Positions 7,786 through 14,995 of a DNA stretch of 21,414 nucleotides are shown piece by piece. How positions within the stretch are numbered: position 1 is the first letter of the stretch; every line of letters begins with the position of its first letter. The notes under the pieces are model-generated. The model saw only the letters and a program-made list of their open reading frames with translations. It ran no database searches and was not told the origin of the DNA. This DNA is from Hyphomonadaceae bacterium UBA2389 (lineage in GTDB: Bacteria > Pseudomonadota > Alphaproteobacteria > Caulobacterales > Aquidulcibacteraceae), in the NCBI GenBank assembly GCA_002343395.1, contig DDSN01000006.1, forward strand, positions 75,037-96,450, given 5' to 3'. The translations under genes were made by a program, and so were the position numbers.

Positions 7786-7814
7786 GCATAGCATGGCCGC
7801 CGCGCTCGTGTCGC
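7786..7814 (-). promoter_or_regulatory. Candidate promoter for the YceI/b561 operon
   Basis: On the minus strand, GCGACA (7809-7814) and CTATGC (7786-7791) are separated by exactly 17 nt, about 45 nt before the start codon at 7742. Four of six bases match the TTGACA box, and the -10 keeps the CTAT core seen in many alphaproteobacterial promoters. The match is weak and positional only. Confidence 0.25.
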
Positions 7815-7817
7815 CAC

Positions 7818-7846
7818 TTGAACACCGTTCGCTTTGGCGCCTACCC
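7818..7846 (+). promoter_or_regulatory. Candidate promoter for the acyl-CoA dehydrogenase gene
   Basis: TTGAAC (7818-7823) and CTACCC (7841-7846) are 17 nt apart, ending 32 nt before the ATG at 7879. The -10 overlaps a small inverted repeat, CTACC-4-GGTAG (7841-7854), that could be an operator. The weak -10 makes this tentative. Confidence 0.28.
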
Positions 7847-7878
7847 CACGGTAGAGTGGCCCAGAGGAGTCTTACGCA

Positions 7879-9522
7879 ATGTCCTATCGCGCGCCGATCC
7901 GCGAGATCCGCAATGCACTCGAAGCAAGCGCGGACCTGTGGTCGCTCAAGGATCGCTTTCCTGATTTGGATGAGGGTTTGCTTGAGGCGATCCTTGAGAG
8001 CGCTGGCGCTCTCGCCGCCGACACGCTCGCGCCCATCAATCGACTGGGGGATCGCGCGGGCTTGCACCTCAACGACGGCGCGGTGGCGACGCCGAACGGC
8101 TTCAAGGAAGCGTACGCCGCGTTCCGCGATGGCGGCTGGCAGGGCTTGGCGGCCGATCCTGCATATGGCGGGCAGGGTTTGCCGCGTGCTGTCGCGCTTG
8201 CCTGCATGGAGATGGTGCATGCCGCCAATATGAGTTTCGGGTTGTGCCCGATGCTGACGGCCGGCGCCGTCGAGGCGATCGATCATCACGGCGCGCCGGA
8301 GCAGAAACAACTATATCTGGGAAAGCTCGTTTCCGGCGTTTGGACCGGCACGATGAATCTCACCGAACCTCAGGCGGGCTCGGATGTCGGCGCCCTCACG
8401 ACGCGTGCGACGCCGCGCGCCGATGGATCGTACGCCATCACGGGGCAGAAGATTTTCATCACCTGGGGCGAGCACGATCTCGCGCCCAACATCATTCACC
8501 TCGTGCTCGCGCGCATTGAAGGCGCCCCGGCGGGGTCGAAAGGGATTTCCTTGTTCATCGTGCCAAAATTCCATGACGGCGCGCGGAACGGCGCGCGCTG
8601 CATTGGTCTTGAAGAGAAGATGGGCATTCACGCCTCGCCGACCTGCACGATGGCTTATGAAGGCGCGACGGGTTGGCTTTTGGGCGAGGAGAACAAGGGG
8701 CTCGCCGCCATGTTCACGATGATGAACGCGGCAAGGCTCAATGTCGGGCTGCAAGGCGTGGCGGTCGCGGAGGCTGCGTATCAAAAGGCGCTGAGCTACG
8801 CGAAGGAGCGTCGGCAAGGGGGCGGCCTCATCATCGAGCACGCCGATGTGCGGCGGATGTTGTTGACGATGAAGGCGAAGATACAAGCCGGGCGGGCCCT
8901 ATGCTACGCCACGGCCGTCGCCGCCGATCGCGGCGACGCCGCCAGAGAGGACCTGCTGACGCCGATCGCCAAAGCCTGGTGTACCGATCTCGGCGTCGAA
9001 GTGGCGAGCCTCGGCGTACAGGTGCATGGCGGCATGGGGTACATCGAGGAAGGCGGCGCGGCGCAGTATTACCGCGATGCGCGGATCGCGCCTATCTATG
9101 AAGGCACCAACGGAATACAGGCGATTGATCTCTACGGCCGAAAACTCTTGCGTGATCGCGGCGAGGCGATGACGGTGCAGATCGCGGAGTGCCGGGCGGC
9201 CGCCGACGCGGCGGGCGATGCCAACGTGCGTGCGCGGTTGCTCGATGCGGCGTCGACGCTTGAAGCCGCGACCGCGTTCATGCTGAGCGCCCCGCGCGAG
9301 GACGCCTTGGCCGGCGCGAGCGCGTATCTCTCCCTCGCCGGCGATGTCATTGGCGCAGCGTTGTTGGCTCGGGGCGCGGCGCGGTCGGGCGACCGCGAAC
9401 TCGCCGCGCTTCTGCGTTTCTTCGCCGATTCCGTGCTCCCGCACGCGTCCGCGCGCGCCGCCGAGGCGAGAGCGGGCGCGGCATGTTTAAGGGACGCGGC
9501 TTTGGGTGATTTCGCTGGTTAA
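7879..9522 (+). CDS. Acyl-CoA dehydrogenase, DmdC/AcdA-like
   Basis: 547 residues from the ATG at 7879, with GAGGAG nine bases upstream. All parts of the long acyl-CoA dehydrogenase class are present: an N-terminal helical domain (about 35-150), the FAD-binding strand motif MNLTEPQAGSDVGALTT (159-175), the ITGQKIFITWGEHD segment (187-200), KMGIHASPTC (247-256), and the C-terminal domain with QVHGGMGYIEE (381-391). The likely catalytic base is Glu408 in IYEGTNGIQ. These motifs match the DmdC (3-methylmercaptopropionyl-CoA dehydrogenase) group. Members of that group usually have about 590 residues; this one is shorter in the KERRQGGG loop and at the C-terminus. The reaction is alpha,beta-dehydrogenation of an acyl-CoA with electrons passed to ETF. 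Whether the substrate is a sulfur compound or a medium/long fatty acyl-CoA is not decidable here. It heads the plus-strand group. Confidence 0.92.
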   Translation: MSYRAPIREIRNALEASADLWSLKDRFPDLDEGLLEAILESAGALAADTLAPINRLGDRAGLHLNDGAVATPNGFKEAYAAFRDGGWQGLAADPAYGGQGLPRAVALACMEMVHAANMSFGLCPMLTAGAVEAIDHHGAPEQKQLYLGKLVSGVWTGTMNLTEPQAGSDVGALTTRATPRADGSYAITGQKIFITWGEHDLAPNIIHLVLARIEGAPAGSKGISLFIVPKFHDGARNGARCIGLEEKMGIHASPTCTMAYEGATGWLLGEENKGLAAMFTMMNAARLNVGLQGVAVAEAAYQKALSYAKERRQGGGLIIEHADVRRMLLTMKAKIQAGRALCYATAVAADRGDAAREDLLTPIAKAWCTDLGVEVASLGVQVHGGMGYIEEGGAAQYYRDARIAPIYEGTNGIQAIDLYGRKLLRDRGEAMTVQIAECRAAADAAGDANVRARLLDAASTLEAATAFMLSAPREDALAGASAYLSLAGDVIGAALLARGAARSGDRELAALLRFFADSVLPHASARAAEARAGAACLRDAALGDFAG

Positions 9523-9583
9523 GCCGATCTAGTTTGTTTGGCCCGAATGCGCGCTTCGCTACTCTGGCGCCGGGAGAAGCTTG

Positions 9584-10654
9584 ATGTCCATGGATGGTGT
9601 CGAAGAAGAAGCGGCTGAAAGACCACGGGCGCAGCTGGTTTACCCGCTGGGCGAGCCGCCGCCAGCAGGTGTCGCGCGCGAGATAGCGCCGGGCGTGTTC
9701 TGGGTGCGCATGCCTTTGCCGTTCGCGCTGAAATGGATCAACCTTTGGCTGATCGATGATGGCGACGGCTGGACCATCATCGACACCGGCGTGGCTCTTG
9801 AGGAATCGCGCGAGCATTGGCGCGCGATTTTTGCTCAGACGCTCAACGGCAAACCGGTCACGCGCGTGATCTGCACGCATATGCATCCCGACCACATGGG
9901 GTTGGCGGGTTGGATATGCCGCAAGTTCGACGCGCGCCTTTGGATGAGCCGTCTTGAATATGTCACGGGACGCATGCTTGTCGCCGACACGGGCCGCGAG
10001 GCGCCCGAAGAGGGCGTGCGCTTCTATCGCGCCGCGGGGTGGGACGAGGATATGCTGGATTCCTACCGTGTCCGCTTTGGCGGGTTCGGCAAGGCGGTGT
10101 CGCGCATTCCGGACTCCTATCGCCGGATGGAAGATGGCGAAGAGATCGTGATGGGCGGCAAGTCTTGGCGCATCGTGACCGGCAACGGCCATTCGCCGGA
10201 GCACGTGTGCCTCCTGCAGGAAGACTTGAAGCTCTTCATCTCGGGCGACCAAGTGTTGCCGCGTATTTCGTCAAATGTATCGCTGTTTCCGACGGAGCCT
10301 GACGCCGATCCGCTAAGGGACTGGATCGAGTCGTGTCACAAACTTCGCGCGACGATCCCGGCCGACGTCTTGACGTTGCCTTCCCACAACGAACCGTTCA
10401 ATGGGGTGCAGGCGCGCCTCGCCGGGCTCATTGAGGGGCATGAGCGCACGCTTGCGCGGCTGCTGCAGCGGCTGAAGGAGAGACCGCATCGATCGGTTGA
10501 CCTTTTCGGCGCCATGTTCGCCCGTAAGATCGGGGGCGACCTTATGGGCATGGCGACCGGAGAGACCTTGGCGCACTTGAACTGTTTGATTGGGCGCGGA
10601 CTGGCGCGGCGAACGATGAACAGCGATGGAGTTGCGTACTATGACGCAGTCTGA
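9584..10654 (+). CDS. Metallo-beta-lactamase-fold hydrolase
   Basis: 356 residues from the ATG at 9584; GGAG seven bases upstream favours it over an adjoining TTG or a second ATG six bases inside. The MBL signature THMHPDH is at 98-104 (His99, His101, Asp103, His104), followed by His203 (GNGHSPEH), Asp222 (SGDQ) and His268 (PSHN). The two-metal site is therefore complete. A C-terminal helical region (about 275-356) follows, as in LACTB2/RNase-Z-like thioesterase relatives. Possible roles are a thioester or phosphodiester hydrolase; its position 61 nt after an acyl-CoA dehydrogenase makes an acyl-CoA thioesterase plausible, but this is inference. The last 14 nt overlap the next gene. Confidence 0.88.
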   Translation: MSMDGVEEEAAERPRAQLVYPLGEPPPAGVAREIAPGVFWVRMPLPFALKWINLWLIDDGDGWTIIDTGVALEESREHWRAIFAQTLNGKPVTRVICTHMHPDHMGLAGWICRKFDARLWMSRLEYVTGRMLVADTGREAPEEGVRFYRAAGWDEDMLDSYRVRFGGFGKAVSRIPDSYRRMEDGEEIVMGGKSWRIVTGNGHSPEHVCLLQEDLKLFISGDQVLPRISSNVSLFPTEPDADPLRDWIESCHKLRATIPADVLTLPSHNEPFNGVQARLAGLIEGHERTLARLLQRLKERPHRSVDLFGAMFARKIGGDLMGMATGETLAHLNCLIGRGLARRTMNSDGVAYYDAV

Positions 10655-10943
10655 TGCGAAAAATCCCGAGCATCGCTCGAACAACGCCATGCTTTGCTTT
10701 TGTTTGGGCGTGGGGCTGATTTTTCTGGCGCAGTTTTTGGGAATGGGTGCGGTGCTGGGAGCGGCGGCGAGCGGCAATGATCCGGCCATCGCCGCGGGCA
10801 GCGTGTTTGCGGTGATCGGCGTCGTGCTGATGGGCTTGGGTGGTTTCGTCCTCGCCGCCATCGGGGGCGTTTGGATGCTGCTGCGCGTGATCGCGGACCA
10901 GCGCGGCGATGACGAAAAGCGCTACAGGAACGTGGACCGCTAG
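10641..10943 (+). CDS. Small two-helix membrane protein of unknown function
   Basis: 100 residues from the ATG at 10641, inside the end of the MBL gene (14-nt overlap), with GGAG nine bases upstream. An ATG at 10626 is also in frame. A polar N-terminus (MTQSDAKNPEHRSN) is followed by two hydrophobic segments, about residues 16-43 and 49-83, rich in Gly, Ala, Val and Leu. A charged tail follows (DQRGDDEKRYRNVDR). No family is recognised. The overlap suggests translational coupling to the hydrolase, so the two products may act together at the membrane. Confidence 0.65.
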   Translation: MTQSDAKNPEHRSNNAMLCFCLGVGLIFLAQFLGMGAVLGAAASGNDPAIAAGSVFAVIGVVLMGLGGFVLAAIGGVWMLLRVIADQRGDDEKRYRNVDR

Positions 10944-10999
10944 GCAGAATACGAGCAGTAACCGTGCGGCGGAAACAGCCGCGTTGTGGGAGTTTGCGT

Positions 11000-11317
11000 A
11001 TGATCCTTTCAACCACCTTCGACGTCACGGGACGCACGATCGCTCAGCATCTAGGGCTTGTGCGCGGCAACGTGGTGCGTTCGCGGTTTATCGGCCGCGA
11101 CATCGTGGCTGGCTTGCGCATGATCGTGGGCGGCGAGATCCACGAATACACCAAACTCTTGGCCGAAAGCCGCGAGCAAGCGCTCGATCGCATGATCCAA
11201 CATGCGCAATCGCTCAATGCGGACGCGGTGCTCGGCGTGCGGTTCGAAACGACGGACGCCGGCGCCGGACAGGCGACCGAGGTGCTCGCTTACGGGACGG
11301 CGGTGAAGCTCGGCTGA
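11000..11317 (+). CDS. YbjQ-family protein (DUF74, heavy-metal-binding-like)
   Basis: 105 residues from the ATG at 11000 (GGGAG seven bases upstream), the family's usual length of about 107. The pattern runs from ILSTTFDVTGRTIAQHLGLV through VRGNVVRSRFIGRDIVAGLR and GGEIHEYTKLLAESREQAL to LNADAVLGVRFET and LAYGTAVKL, which is the complete YbjQ fold. The family forms a pentameric ring and its biological role is unproven; the heavy-metal label rests on weak evidence. It follows the small membrane protein by 56 nt. The last 28 nt overlap the converging membrane protein gene on the other strand. Confidence 0.88.
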   Translation: MILSTTFDVTGRTIAQHLGLVRGNVVRSRFIGRDIVAGLRMIVGGEIHEYTKLLAESREQALDRMIQHAQSLNADAVLGVRFETTDAGAGQATEVLAYGTAVKLG

Positions 11318-12015
11318 CGCATCGCATGCGTCAGCCGCCAGGCCGCGAGGGCTACAATCCCAGCGGACACATCGAGGCCAAGCCCGAACGCGACTAGAAA
11401 AATCGCGTGGTGTGCGGCCATGTGCGCCGCCGGCGCGGGCGCGAGATCGCCAAGGCGCCATTCCGCGCAGCGGCGCAAGGCCCAATCAAAGATCGCGAGC
11501 GCTGCTATGCTGCCCGCCGCGGCGGGAACCCAGAGCGGAACGTGGGGCAGGTCGAGCGGCAGGCCGGCCACCATGTGCGGCGCTGTGTAGGCGACAAGCG
11601 ACAAGCCAAACAACGGCGTCGTCCACGCGTGCGCCAAGGCATGCCATGTCGTTTGCGCGGGGTGGCCCGCGACGTGCGCCAGCCGCGCCGCTTCGCCGAT
11701 GCTCCAACGTGTATCGGCGACCAACCGCCAGGCAAAGATGACGCCTATCGCCCCAGCCAACCCGACGAACGCTCCAACGATCGCGGCGGCGAGCAATGGC
11801 CCGAGGAGCGAGGCGACGTTGAGGCGCGCGAGATCGGATTTGAAGAGCGCCAGGGCCGCGAGAACGGCTAAGCCAAGTACGGCGAATGTCGGCGCCAGCA
11901 TCGCGACGCAGCCCAACGAAAGCGCGATCGCCAATGTCGCGAAGATCTTGCGATGCGCCTTTGGCGACGCAACGGTTTCGACAGGCGCAAGAAGAACAGC
12001 AAGACGTTGGCTCAT
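11290..12015 (-). CDS. Histidine-rich polytopic membrane protein of unknown function
   Basis: 241 residues. There are about five to six hydrophobic segments (near 24-58, 70-98, 133-151, 161-180, 199-227). Many His residues lie in or beside membrane segments (114, 118, 125, 129, 147, 158, 198, 202, 203, 230), as in WHALAHAWTTPLFG and HMAAHHAIF. I do not recognise the family. Clustered His in helices can mean haem or metal binding, but no known ligand pattern is visible. The 5' end lies in a stem-loop, and the 3' end overlaps ybjQ by 28 nt in convergent orientation. The coding pattern and length suggest a real gene, although the start could lie further in. Confidence 0.7.
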   Translation of the reverse strand: MSQRLAVLLAPVETVASPKAHRKIFATLAIALSLGCVAMLAPTFAVLGLAVLAALALFKSDLARLNVASLLGPLLAAAIVGAFVGLAGAIGVIFAWRLVADTRWSIGEAARLAHVAGHPAQTTWHALAHAWTTPLFGLSLVAYTAPHMVAGLPLDLPHVPLWVPAAAGSIAALAIFDWALRRCAEWRLGDLAPAPAAHMAAHHAIFLVAFGLGLDVSAGIVALAAWRLTHAMRQPSFTAVP

Positions 12016-12038
12016 GCCCTATGACATGCGCCAACGTC
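12003..12038 (-). promoter_or_regulatory. Leader hairpin enclosing the start codon of the membrane protein gene
   Basis: GACGTTGGC (12003-12011) and GCCAACGTC (12030-12038) are perfect 9-bp complements. In the minus-strand RNA, the leader pairs with codons 2 to 5, leaving the weak AGGG and the start codon (12013-12015) in an 18-nt loop. A hairpin over a start can limit or thermally regulate translation. Coincidence remains possible because codons 2-5 form one arm. Confidence 0.4.
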
Positions 12039-12048
12039 GTGAATTGTG

Positions 12049-12078
12049 CGTAAATGCGAGGCTAACCAAGCATTTACG
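12049..12078 (-). repeat. Inverted repeat in the spacer (CGTAAATGC / GCATTTACG)
   Basis: Two perfect 9-nt arms (12049-12057 and 12070-12078) flank 12 nt, 12 nt downstream of the secreted-protein stop on the minus strand. There is no T tract after either arm, so it is a poor intrinsic terminator. It is unusually AT-rich for this window. It may be a terminator stem, an operator or an RNA end. Confidence 0.45.
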
Positions 12079-12089
12079 TTAATAGGAGC

Positions 12090-12767
12090 TTACTGGCGGT
12101 GACGTGGGCGCTGGCGGCGGTCCGTCTCTTCCGCTGGTTGTTGCTGCTGTTGTTGCGCTTGCGCTGCTTGCGCTGCCGCTGCCGCTGCTGCGCGCGCCTC
12201 ACGGTCAGCGGCTTGTTGCGCGGCCGCCGCTTGCCACGTCGCATCATTCGGGTGCGAAATCGACGCAAACAATGCATCGAAAGGCGCTGTGCTTGACCCG
12301 CCGATCGCGGCGCAGAACGCCATCAGATCGAAGCCAGGGCGGCTCTGGATCGCGCCGGAAACCTCGCCGCTTGAGGAGCGCAGTTGCGCACGCTGCACGG
12401 GCCAGAAGCCCGATGTGTCGACGGACTGCGAAATCACTTCCGCCGAATTTCCCGGAAACAGGTCGCGCACTGAATTCGCCGTCGTGACCCAAGCGGTCGC
12501 GGCGAGCGGCTCACGGGTTGTGCGGATGACGGCGTCGGGCGATGAGTTCGCCGTCACCGAGTTCGCGACGCCGACGACGTAGCAATCATGCGTCGCGTCA
12601 AACGTGAGCACGTTGGTCGCGGTTGGATGGCTCGATGGCCGCACCGTCCAGCCGTTCGGCGCTGTAAAGTTGACGCGCCCGTTGGGATCGGTCCATGGAC
12701 CCGCGAACGCGGTTCCGCCCGCCGTCAGTGCAAGGCCGACAGTCGCGGCCAGCGCAAGCATGCGCAT
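12090..12767 (-). CDS. Secreted protein with Ala/Gln-rich C-terminal tail, unknown function
   Basis: 225 residues from the ATG at 12767, with GGAGG six bases upstream. A signal peptide (MRMLALAATVGLALTAGGTAFA, cleavage before GPW) leads into a domain of about 150 residues. That domain starts DPNGRVNFTAPNGWTV and contains two Cys (62, 152) that could pair. The opening pattern recalls bacterial proteins with a PsbP/DUF1795-like start, but I cannot assign a family. Residues 178-210 are an Ala/Gln tract ending in six Gln, probably a disordered or helical tail. A basic end (DRRQRPRHRQ) follows. It transcribes away from the SDR gene. Confidence 0.75.
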   Translation of the reverse strand: MRMLALAATVGLALTAGGTAFAGPWTDPNGRVNFTAPNGWTVRPSSHPTATNVLTFDATHDCYVVGVANSVTANSSPDAVIRTTREPLAATAWVTTANSVRDLFPGNSAEVISQSVDTSGFWPVQRAQLRSSSGEVSGAIQSRPGFDLMAFCAAIGGSSTAPFDALFASISHPNDATWQAAAAQQAADREARAAAAAAAQAAQAQQQQQQPAEETDRRQRPRHRQ

Positions 12768-12893
12768 AAGTTTCCTCCAAACTCGCCCTCGAAGCGGGAA
12801 TTTCTACCGGAATGTGGCGGCGTCAAGGTCTACGCCTGATGTTTTCCCCGCGACGAACTGGCTCTAATGTGGCGAAAACGAGGAGCGCGACGC

Positions 12894-13760
12894 ATGAGCT
12901 TGGCTGGAAAAACCCTTTTCATTACCGGCGCTAGCCGCGGCATTGGGCTGGCGATCGGCCTTCGCGCCGCCCGCGACGGCGCCAATGTCGTGATCGCGGC
13001 GAAAACCGCCGAACCTCACAAGAAGCTGCCCGGCACGATCTATTCCGCAGCGGAAGAGGTCGAGCGGGCCGGCGGCAGGGCTCTGCCGCTGGTCGTGGAC
13101 GTGCGCGAGCCCGATAGCGTCAAGGCGGCGGTCGAGCAGGCGGCGCAACATTTCGGCGGCATCGATATCTGCGTGAACAACGCCTCGGCCATCCAACTCA
13201 CCGGCACGCTGCAAACCGATATCCGCCGCTACGACCTGATGCACCAGGTGAACGCGCGGGGAACCTTTATCGTGTCGCGCGCGTGCATTCCCCATCTCAA
13301 GCAGGCGCGGAACCCGCACGTTTTGATGCTGTCGCCGCCGCTCGACATGAGCCCGCGCTGGTTCTCGGGCCATGTCGCCTACACCATGGCGAAGTACGGC
13401 ATGAGCATGTGCGTACTGGGCATGGCGGAGGAGTTCCACGACGACGGGATTGCTTTCAACGCGCTCTGGCCGCGCACCGGCATCGCTACGGCGGCGATCG
13501 AGTTCGCGCTGGCCGGCGGCGAGGGTATGAAGCACTGCCGCACGCCGGCGATCATCGCCGATGCGGCGTACGCGATCTTCAACAAGCCGTCGCGCGAATG
13601 CACCGGAAATTTCTTCATCGACGACGTGTTGCTTTACGCCGAAGGCGAGCGCGATTTCGACAAGTACCGCGTCGATCCGACAAAGGACCTGATGCCGGAC
13701 TTCTTCGTCCCCGCTGATTGCGCCCTGCCGCCAGGGGTCAGCATGGGAAAGGCGGGGTGA
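12894..13760 (+). CDS. Short-chain dehydrogenase/reductase, HSDL2-like
   Basis: 288 residues from the ATG at 12894, with AGGAG eight bases upstream; a longer in-frame start at 12867 lacks a comparable site. Classical SDR motifs are present: cofactor loop TGASRGIG (11-18), VDV (68-70), NNAS (95-98), Asn120, Ser147, and the YxxxK pair Tyr163/Lys167. Residues after the YTMAK motif (EEFHDDGIAFNALWP) and the extended C-terminus (RECTGNFFIDD, then DPTKDLMPDFF) match the HSDL2/AtuB group. Related enzymes act on long-chain or isoprenoid alcohols or 3-hydroxyacyl groups with NAD(P). Substrate is unknown. It is followed after 4 nt by a UDG-like gene, so the two should be co-transcribed. Confidence 0.9.
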   Translation: MSLAGKTLFITGASRGIGLAIGLRAARDGANVVIAAKTAEPHKKLPGTIYSAAEEVERAGGRALPLVVDVREPDSVKAAVEQAAQHFGGIDICVNNASAIQLTGTLQTDIRRYDLMHQVNARGTFIVSRACIPHLKQARNPHVLMLSPPLDMSPRWFSGHVAYTMAKYGMSMCVLGMAEEFHDDGIAFNALWPRTGIATAAIEFALAGGEGMKHCRTPAIIADAAYAIFNKPSRECTGNFFIDDVLLYAEGERDFDKYRVDPTKDLMPDFFVPADCALPPGVSMGKAG

Positions 13761-13764
13761 AGGC

Positions 13765-14439
13765 GTGACTCTACCGGTGCCGCACTGGGCTGCCGGTCTG
13801 CGCGCCGAGGGCTGGGTGAACATCCATGAACTGATACCAGAACCGCCGCGGCTTTCAGCAGTCGACGCGTTCCTTGGCGACCCCAACGCGACAACACTGG
13901 TTCTAGGGAAAGATTCCGCGCCAGCGTCTGCGTTTGAGAAGTTGATCGCACGTGGCGTGGCGGACCCTTACCGCCATGACGAACGGCTCGCCACGAACAG
14001 AAACCTGAGCCGGATGCTAGCCACCGTTGGTGTAGATGCGCCACTTGATGGAAGCAAGGCGCTCACGTGCGGCGTGTACTACGCCAACGCCTATTGGCTC
14101 TTGCGAGGGGATGGCAAGTACAGCGGTTCGCTGAAGAACCGCGAGCAGGCGTGGCGGGAGAGCGCGCGTGTCGTGGAGTATATGCTGAACTCGTTGACGC
14201 ACCTTCAGCGCATAGTCGCCATGGGGGCGGATGCGTATGACGCGATTGTTCGCTTGTTTGGCGCGAAGGGCGATTGGCGCGAAGACTTGGTGCGGCAGCG
14301 CACATTGCGGGTGGACGGGCTCAAGGTCTTCCCAATGGCGCATTTGGGTTTCTTTGGAGTAGGAAATCGGGCGCCTGGCGCAACCCGGGTTGAATGCTGG
14401 CGCGCCATTGAAGAAGATTGGCGTCGCGCATTTTTGTGA
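13765..14439 (+). CDS. Uracil-DNA-glycosylase-superfamily-like protein
   Basis: 224 residues from a GTG at 13765. The layout recalls the UDG fold: a first strand plus motif LVLGKDSAP (46-53, position of the catalytic motif A GQDP/GEAPG), a central strand with YANAY (106-110), IVAMGADAY (150-158, as in IVALGATA of family 4/5 enzymes), and VFPMAHLGFFG (188-198, in the place of motif B HPS/HPG). TNRNLSRMLATVG (77-89) aligns with the TN..L...L helix. The key catalytic Asp/Asn of motif A is Asp50 here, but the match is remote and no [4Fe-4S] Cys set is visible. DNA repair or another nucleic-acid role is inferred. It follows the SDR gene by 4 nt, an odd pairing. Confidence 0.5.
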   Translation: MTLPVPHWAAGLRAEGWVNIHELIPEPPRLSAVDAFLGDPNATTLVLGKDSAPASAFEKLIARGVADPYRHDERLATNRNLSRMLATVGVDAPLDGSKALTCGVYYANAYWLLRGDGKYSGSLKNREQAWRESARVVEYMLNSLTHLQRIVAMGADAYDAIVRLFGAKGDWREDLVRQRTLRVDGLKVFPMAHLGFFGVGNRAPGATRVECWRAIEEDWRRAFL

Positions 14440-14495
14440 TGCGCCGCCGCAGCCAACTTGTAGGGTAAGGGCTTTGACGCTTGGGGGATCAGGAA

Positions 14496-14891
14496 ATGAC
14501 GCCAGAACTCACGATGCTCGCCTGGACGCTTGTCCTCGCTTTCGTGCAAATCCTGCTGTTTGATGTCGCCCGCACGGGGCAGTACGGGTTGAAGTGGAAC
14601 GTCGGCGCGCGCGACGCGCAAATGCCCGCGCTTTCGCCCGTCGCCGAGCGTCTCAAGCGGGCTCAGGACAACCTGTTCGAGACGTTGCCGTTGTTCATCG
14701 CCGCGATCCTGATCGCGCACGTGGCCGACCGGAACGGCCCGCTGACGGCGTATGGCGCGCAAATCTACCTCGCGTGCCGGGTTCTCTACGTGCCTTTGTA
14801 TGCATTCGGCGTGCCGGTATTGCGCTCTCTGGTTTGGCTCGCGAGCACGGCCGGACTCGGCATGGTCGTGTGGGCGCTGCTCGGCGTCTGA
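14496..14891 (+). CDS. MAPEG-family membrane protein
   Basis: 131 residues from the ATG at 14496; an in-frame TTG at 14481 is possible. There are four hydrophobic helices (about 7-25, 65-82, 88-108, 110-129). The family hallmark region ERLKRAQDNLFETLPLF (51-67) matches the membrane-associated eicosanoid/glutathione metabolism family. Bacterial members are trimeric membrane proteins; many have glutathione transferase or peroxidase activity, but the natural substrate is unknown. It follows the UDG-like gene by 56 nt, with the same strand and probably a separate unit. Confidence 0.87.
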   Translation: MTPELTMLAWTLVLAFVQILLFDVARTGQYGLKWNVGARDAQMPALSPVAERLKRAQDNLFETLPLFIAAILIAHVADRNGPLTAYGAQIYLACRVLYVPLYAFGVPVLRSLVWLASTAGLGMVVWALLGV

Positions 14892-14912
14892 GCGCGCGCT
14901 CGCGTTTATGTG

Positions 14913-14956
14913 ATCGCTGCTCGCGGCAGCGTGATTGGGCGAATGCGCTCGCCAAT
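14913..14956 (+). repeat. Two adjoining hairpins between MAPEG and TonB-like genes
   Basis: A 6-bp stem (CGCTGC / GCAGCG around TCGCG) is followed by a second stem with arms at 14934-14942 and 14949-14956 and one bulged G (ATTGGGCGA / TCGCCAAT). No T tract follows, so they are weak terminators at best. The spacer of 104 nt otherwise shows nothing. Confidence 0.3.
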
Positions 14957-14995
14957 GAGATGCTCTGATCCGAACTGAAGTCGGAGTGGAGCAGC

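Noticed and set aside
9347..10252. Minus-strand frame of 301 codons opposite the end of the acyl-CoA dehydrogenase and the MBL gene
   Set aside because: It spans two well-supported genes and the spacer between them, with no recognisable domain.
12768..12893. Possible promoter pair in the divergent spacer before the SDR gene
   Set aside because: A TTGACG box on the minus strand has no acceptable -10 box at 16-18 nt; nothing better on the plus strand.
12864..13886. Minus-strand frame of 340 codons opposite the SDR gene
   Set aside because: Shadow of a gene with complete SDR motifs and a good ribosome binding site; the translation is Arg/Ala/His-rich with no domain.
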